The notes beneath the pieces were generated by a model. It saw only the letters and a list, made by a program, of their open reading frames with translations. It searched no databases and was not told the origin of the DNA. The translations under genes were made by a program, and so were the position numbers. Positions 59,746 to 64,000 of a stretch of 64,000 nucleotides of DNA are shown one piece after another (within the stretch, counting starts at the first letter, position 1; every line of letters starts with the position of its first letter). The stretch spans positions 40,411 to 104,410 of the forward strand of contig JBBIHB010000008.1 of assembly GCA_037447215.1 (NCBI GenBank), read 5' to 3'. Source of the stretch: UBA1413 sp037447215. GTDB taxonomy: Bacteria; Bacteroidota; Bacteroidia; Bacteroidales; Prolixibacteraceae.

Positions 59746-62220
59746 TTATTCCTGGATATAAACCCTCTTGACCCGCTGCGAAATCCCGGTCAGAATTTCA
59801 TAAGGTATGGTACCGATCGACCCTGATACTTCGGAAATTGAAATATGATGGCCAAAAAACTCAGCTTCATCTCCTGGTTGAGCACCTATTCCCGTAACAT
59901 CGGCCATGCACATATCCATACAGATGTTCCCGATCAGTGGTACCCTGGCCCCCCTGATAAACACTGATCCAATACCATTCCCAAGCCTTCGGTCGAGTCC
60001 GTCGGCGTATCCTAAGGGGATGATAGCAATTTCGGAAGGCTTTTCAATTTTACCCGACCGGTTATACCCAACGGTTTCACCAGGCATTACCGTCTTAATC
60101 TGTGAAAGGGAGCTCCTGAGAATTCCAATCGGTTTTAGGGGAAGGTTCGTACTGCTGATTCCATAAAGGCCAATCCCCAATCGTACCATCTCATATTGGT
60201 GCCCGGGAAACCGTTCGATGCCGGCCGAGTTGAGGATATGCCTTTCAAATCGGTAACTGAGTTGTACTTGCAACCAGTTTGAAAATTCATCGAATAGGTG
60301 GATCTGTTTCTGGGTAAATCCATCGAACTCAGAGTCATCGCTGGCCACCAGGTGAGAAAAAACCGATCGGATTAACAATTGTGGATTACTTTTCAATATT
60401 TTTAGCAGTTGCCCAAGCTCTTCAATGGTTTTAAAGCCAAGACGGTTCATTCCGGTATCGAGTTTAATATGGACAGGGAATTCTTCAATGGCATTATGTG
60501 CCACTACTTTACTGAAATCGTCGGCAATCGGGATCGAATAAATGTTGGGTTCGAGACGGTAATCGATCAGGTGCTGAAAGCTGTGCATTTCGGGGTTCAT
60601 TACAATAATGGGGAGTGAAATTCCAGCATTTCTCAATCCGATCCCTTCGTCGGCAACCGCCACAGCCAGGTAATCGACCCTTTGGTATTGGAGCATTTTG
60701 GCAATTTCAACGTCGCCCGTGCCATACGAGAAAGCCTTGACCATAACCATTATCCGGGTTTTTGGATTCAATCTCGACCTGAAAATATTGAGGTTTTCGA
60801 CCATGGTGTTCAGGTTGATTTCGAATACCGACTGGTGGGCTTTTTGTTGCAATACCGATGAAATTTCCTCGAACCTGAATTCACGAGCCCCCTTAATGAG
60901 TACAGCTGAATTTGTGAAATCAATTTTTCTAAAGTTGGAAATAAACTCGTTGGTGGTTTCAAATAATTGATTTTTTGCCGATATCCATTTAGAGGCGTTT
61001 TTTATATCCCGTCCTATTCCAATAAACAAATCAATGCTGGTATTTTCGAGCATACGGTTTACTTTACGGTAAAGATCACCTGATGAATAACCCGATTGGC
61101 GGATATCTGAAAGAATAACCATTTTGCGGAGATGGTTCTTTTCGGCCTGTTGGTTCAATACTGTCAGGGCTATTTCGAGGGAATTAATATCGGAGTTATA
61201 GTAGTCGTTGATCAATAGGCTGTTTTGGATGCCCTTTTTGATTTCGAGCCGCATGGCCAGTGGTGACAACCTGGCAAAACCTTCTGAAATCCGGGTTATA
61301 TCCGCATCAAGGGTTGATATCAGCGCAAGGCAATGGCAGCAATTCTCAATGGATGAGTAATCGGTAAATGGTATGGTGATGCTAAGCGAATATTCACCCC
61401 AATTTGTTTCTATTCTGGAATTGTGATCGGATTTAATGTTCCTGAACTGAATATTGGCCCTGTTCCCATGCAATGACCAGGTAATTGGGGTGATTTCCAT
61501 CGACTTGCAATAGCTTCCGGCTTGTAGGGCAATTAAATCATGATCGGCACAATAGATCAATTTTTCGGCCGACCTGAATAACTGGAGTTTCTCCCAGATT
61601 TTCGATTCGATGCTGATGAAATTTTCCTGGTGGGCATCGCCTATGTTTGTAAAAATGCCAATGGTTGGCCTGATAATCTGTTCAAGATTTTTCATTTCAC
61701 CAGGTTGCGAAATCCCTGCCTCAAAAATGGCCAGATCGCACTTTTCATCCATATTCCAAACCGATAGGGGTACGCCTACCTGTGAGTTAAAGCTTTTCGG
61801 GCTTCGTACTATGCAATAATGGTCGGCCAGCAGGTCGTGAAGCCATTCTTTTACAATGGTTTTTCCGTTGCTTCCAGTAATTCCGATCACCGGGTAGTGA
61901 AACCTCGACCTGTGATAAGAGGATAACTTTTGCAAAGCATCGAGGGTGTCGGATACATGGACAACAGCGATTTTGTCCGATGTGCTTGTTTTCACATTCT
62001 CTGAAACCACAAATGCTTTAACTCCTTTACCGATAAGGTCTTCAATGAAATGATGCCCATTATGGCGAATTCCTTTCAGGGCGAAAAAAAGTGTGCTTTC
62101 CCCATCGATTACCGTACGGCTGTCAACCGAAAGTTTGCTGACGCTGAACCCAGGAGGCAGATCATTCCTTAAAGTAAATCCACCTGTAATTCTCGATATA
62201 TCGTCAACAGTATAGGCCAT
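59746..62220 (-). CDS. murF-alr: Bifunctional UDP-MurNAc-tripeptide--D-Ala-D-Ala ligase / alanine racemase
   Basis: 824 residues, the fusion typical of Bacteroidota. Residues 1-455 are Mur ligase (MurF) with GITGSNGKTIVKEWL, FNSQVGVPLSVWNM and SLLINDYYNSDINSLEIAL. Residues about 460-824 are alanine racemase: the PLP lysine is Lys495 in MVMVKAFSYGTG, then HIKLDTGMNRLGF, VRLGIGLYGI and the partner tyrosine in GYNRSG. The two halves make D-Ala and attach D-Ala-D-Ala. The ATG overlaps the tdk stop by one base (TAATG). Confidence 0.96.
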   Translation of the reverse strand: MAYTVDDISRITGGFTLRNDLPPGFSVSKLSVDSRTVIDGESTLFFALKGIRHNGHHFIEDLIGKGVKAFVVSENVKTSTSDKIAVVHVSDTLDALQKLSSYHRSRFHYPVIGITGSNGKTIVKEWLHDLLADHYCIVRSPKSFNSQVGVPLSVWNMDEKCDLAIFEAGISQPGEMKNLEQIIRPTIGIFTNIGDAHQENFISIESKIWEKLQLFRSAEKLIYCADHDLIALQAGSYCKSMEITPITWSLHGNRANIQFRNIKSDHNSRIETNWGEYSLSITIPFTDYSSIENCCHCLALISTLDADITRISEGFARLSPLAMRLEIKKGIQNSLLINDYYNSDINSLEIALTVLNQQAEKNHLRKMVILSDIRQSGYSSGDLYRKVNRMLENTSIDLFIGIGRDIKNASKWISAKNQLFETTNEFISNFRKIDFTNSAVLIKGAREFRFEEISSVLQQKAHQSVFEINLNTMVENLNIFRSRLNPKTRIMVMVKAFSYGTGDVEIAKMLQYQRVDYLAVAVADEGIGLRNAGISLPIIVMNPEMHSFQHLIDYRLEPNIYSIPIADDFSKVVAHNAIEEFPVHIKLDTGMNRLGFKTIEELGQLLKILKSNPQLLIRSVFSHLVASDDSEFDGFTQKQIHLFDEFSNWLQVQLSYRFERHILNSAGIERFPGHQYEMVRLGIGLYGISSTNLPLKPIGILRSSLSQIKTVMPGETVGYNRSGKIEKPSEIAIIPLGYADGLDRRLGNGIGSVFIRGARVPLIGNICMDMCMADVTGIGAQPGDEAEFFGHHISISEVSGSIGTIPYEILTGISQRVKRVYIQE

Positions 62221-62798
62221 TATTTTTCGGCAATAGCCTGGTTATAGCACCTGCGGCATAAAGGTTCGTAAATATCTTTTTCGCCTAGCAGTACAATCTG
62301 CTCTTTTTCGGTTAACCTGTGCGAAAACTGGGCAATGGTTCCGCAGCGCACACAAATGGCATGTACCTTGGTCACATAATCGGCAACAGCCATCAATGCA
62401 GGAATTGGTCCAAAAGGGTTGCCCCTGAAGTCCATATCCAGCCCTGCAATAATAACCCTGACCCCCTGATTGGCCAACTGAACGGATACTTCGACAAGGT
62501 GGCGGTCGAAAAACTGGGCTTCGTCAATTCCAACCACATCCACATCGGCAGCCAACAGAAGAATATTCGAAGAGTTTTCGACGGGAGTGGAGCGAATAGC
62601 ATTTTCGTCGTGCGAAACCACCTCAAGAGTTGAATAGCGGACATCGATGGCCGGTTTGAATATCTCAACTTTTTGTTGGGCAATTTTGGCCCTTTTGATG
62701 CGGCGGATCAACTCCTCGGTTTTTCCCGAAAACATCGATCCGCAGATTACCTCAATGCTTCCGGTCCGCTTTCCGCTAAAATCCCTTTCAATAAACAT
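62220..62798 (-). CDS. tdk: Thymidine kinase
   Basis: 192 residues. P-loop GSMFSGKTEELIRR, DEAQFFDR, the lasso loop and two Zn pairs (CVRCG and CRRCY). It is the type II cytosolic kinase that salvages thymidine. The stop codon overlaps the murF-alr start by 1 base, so the two are cotranscribed. The intergenic region toward the unknown protein at 62898 is 99 bases. Confidence 0.95.
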   Translation of the reverse strand: MFIERDFSGKRTGSIEVICGSMFSGKTEELIRRIKRAKIAQQKVEIFKPAIDVRYSTLEVVSHDENAIRSTPVENSSNILLLAADVDVVGIDEAQFFDRHLVEVSVQLANQGVRVIIAGLDMDFRGNPFGPIPALMAVADYVTKVHAICVRCGTIAQFSHRLTEKEQIVLLGEKDIYEPLCRRCYNQAIAEK

Positions 62799-62897
62799 GG
62801 ATGATGTGTTGTCAGAAATTAGTACTTTTACATTATTAATTTACTTTGCAAAGTAATATAAAAGAACAGAAAATTTACAGAAAAACCGTATTCAAAT

Positions 62898-63707
62898 ATG
62901 GATAATAAAAAACTGATGCAGATTTTACTGCGCGATGTATCGGAACTGCAGGAACTTGTAAACGGAATAAAAAATTCGGGGCACTACGAGCCAATTGATA
63001 TGGAACTGGTATATACACGCATTTCGGGTGTGCGGCACATGCTGGAGGTGGCATCCGATAGTGTTCCTTCCGTTAGGAAAACTGAAATTGAAATGGTTTT
63101 TCCAGGAACGGAGATACATGTCGAGGCAGCAGCTCCTTTGAAAACTTCAACCGATACCGGTCAGGAAGAAAGAAGCAAACCTCATCCACGGTTTACTCAG
63201 ATTGTCGAAAAAAGACCATCTCCAAAAACCCATATTGTTGAACCGGCAGTAACTATGATTGAAAAAATTCCTGAAACGGAACAGCCTGGAGTTGAAATCC
63301 CAACCACATCTTCACCAACTGAAATTGAACCCCGGCTGGTGACCATTCCTGAAAATGATGAAATGGAGCTCGAGGAGGAAATTGTGGTTCCACCTCAAAC
63401 TTTCGGAGAAAAATTTCAACACAGTAAATCGGTAAACGATCTGCTTATTGAGCATGGGAAAACCGATTATAAATATTCGAACATGCCGGTTCCGAACCTG
63501 CAGGCTGCCATAGGCATCAACGACCGTTTTCTGTTTACCCGCGAATTGTTCGAAGGAAATGCCGATAGGTTTAATGAAACCGTCCGGAATATTGATTCAA
63601 TGGCATCCATACATGATGCGGCAACTTTTTTGCGCGAAAACTTCAAGTGGAAAAAAAACGAAACCAGCCTGAAGTTTATTGATCTGGTTAAACGGAGGTT
63701 TTTATAA
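62898..63707 (+). CDS. Hypothetical protein with an acidic/Pro-rich middle
   Basis: 269 residues. An N-terminal helical region (about 1-60), a low-complexity Pro/Glu/Thr-rich middle (70-175) and a conserved-looking C-terminus (QHSKSVNDLLIEHGKTDYKY, then VPNLQAAIGINDRFLFTREL and FNETVRNIDSMASIHDAA). The same C-terminal pattern is seen in unnamed Bacteroidota proteins. No signal peptide. Function unknown. It is followed after 38 bases by rsmI. Confidence 0.75.
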   Translation: MDNKKLMQILLRDVSELQELVNGIKNSGHYEPIDMELVYTRISGVRHMLEVASDSVPSVRKTEIEMVFPGTEIHVEAAAPLKTSTDTGQEERSKPHPRFTQIVEKRPSPKTHIVEPAVTMIEKIPETEQPGVEIPTTSSPTEIEPRLVTIPENDEMELEEEIVVPPQTFGEKFQHSKSVNDLLIEHGKTDYKYSNMPVPNLQAAIGINDRFLFTRELFEGNADRFNETVRNIDSMASIHDAATFLRENFKWKKNETSLKFIDLVKRRFL

Positions 63708-63745
63708 TACCGAATGAACCGAAAAAGCAAATACATTCGCTGAAA

Positions 63746-64000
63746 ATGAAGCCAGGCAAACTCTATATTGTCCCTACTCCTGTTGGAAACCTTGAGGATA
63801 TGACCTATAGGGCAGTGAGGGTTCTGAAAGAAGCCGGCTACATTTTAGCTGAGGATACCAGGGTTTCAGGCAGGTTACTGGCCCACTACGATATTAAGGT
63901 ACATATGGTTTCACATCATAAGTTCAACGAGCACGTTACAGTTCAGGGGATTGCCGAAAAAATCGAATCGGGAACTGATGTGGCTTTGATATCGGATGCC
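63746..64000 (+). CDS. rsmI: 16S rRNA (cytidine-1402-2'-O)-methyltransferase, 5' part
   Basis: The window cuts this gene after 85 codons. The visible start MKPGKLYIVPTPVGNLEDMT, then AEDTRVSGRLLAHYDI and SHHKFNEH, is the RsmI signature of the SAM-dependent tetrapyrrole methylase fold. RsmI methylates the ribose of C1402 in 16S rRNA, the decoding centre. ATG 63746 follows the hypothetical gene by 38 bases. Confidence 0.92.
   Translation, partial: MKPGKLYIVPTPVGNLEDMTYRAVRVLKEAGYILAEDTRVSGRLLAHYDIKVHMVSHHKFNEHVTVQGIAEKIESGTDVALISDA

Overview
The window is a chromosomal segment of a Bacteroidota bacterium, most likely an anaerobic or microaerobic member of Bacteroidales. Lineage evidence visible here: a fused MurF-alanine racemase, type IX secretion and gliding genes (porQ, gldB next to nadE), the gene order parA-parB-DUF5683-mltD, DUF1573 and META-domain proteins, a menaquinone pathway, and promoters that repeatedly match the Bacteroidota sigma signature TTG/TTTG-N19-21-TAnnTTTG instead of the enterobacterial -35/-10.

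Layout. 1-3.7 kb: the end of a CotH-family protein and a secreted GH9 glycosidase. 3.7-4.3 kb: a decayed antitoxin and one copy of a 93-bp hairpin repeat. 4.3-9.5 kb, minus strand: ddl, rluD, a PASTA protein, rpmH and a response regulator/histidine kinase pair, with the second copy of the hairpin repeat directly in front of the kinase. 9.8-13.6 kb: a double-DUF1573 protein, meaB and lpd. 13.7-21.3 kb: a menaquinone gene cluster (menI-type thioesterase, menF, menD, menB, menA and a fused menC-menE), interrupted by a palindromic MITE-like element. 21.4-28.5 kb: a FadL-type porin, MBL hydrolase, isochorismatase-like hydrolase, SIS isomerase, sucCD and small lipoproteins. 28.5-40.3 kb, minus strand: mltD, DUF5683, parBA, hldE-type kinase, priA, ispH-cmk, porQ, a YkgJ-like protein and an EamA transporter.

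40.4-47.5 kb: an exported sugar-isomerase-like lipoprotein, two adjacent decayed genes (a DUF2807 protein and a small beta-barrel), tRNA-His, an ECF sigma operon, and an envelope cassette of a DUF4398-like lipoprotein, two L,D-transpeptidases and a membrane protein. 47.8-51.9 kb: the most distinctive locus, an octaheme c-type cytochrome of the tetrathionate-reductase family followed by a membrane cytochrome b and two YeeE/YedE transporter proteins, the second fused to a rhodanese domain that has lost its catalytic cysteine. It is preceded by an AT-rich leader with palindromes and followed by a sigma-54 activator with its own promoter. 52-64 kb: a glycosyltransferase, pfkA, a DUF1080 lipoprotein, gldB, nadE, a Crp/Fnr regulator, murF-alr, tdk, an unknown protein and the start of rsmI.

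Taken together the genes describe a quinone-dependent anaerobe: menaquinone synthesis, a cytochrome b plus octaheme cytochrome that could pass quinol electrons to a sulfur or nitrogen oxyanion, and sulfur-compound transport. The rest is mostly housekeeping and envelope function. Starts were moved inward from the longest open frame where a promoter, signal peptide or family N-terminus supported it. No CRISPR array, rRNA, prophage or intact insertion sequence was seen.
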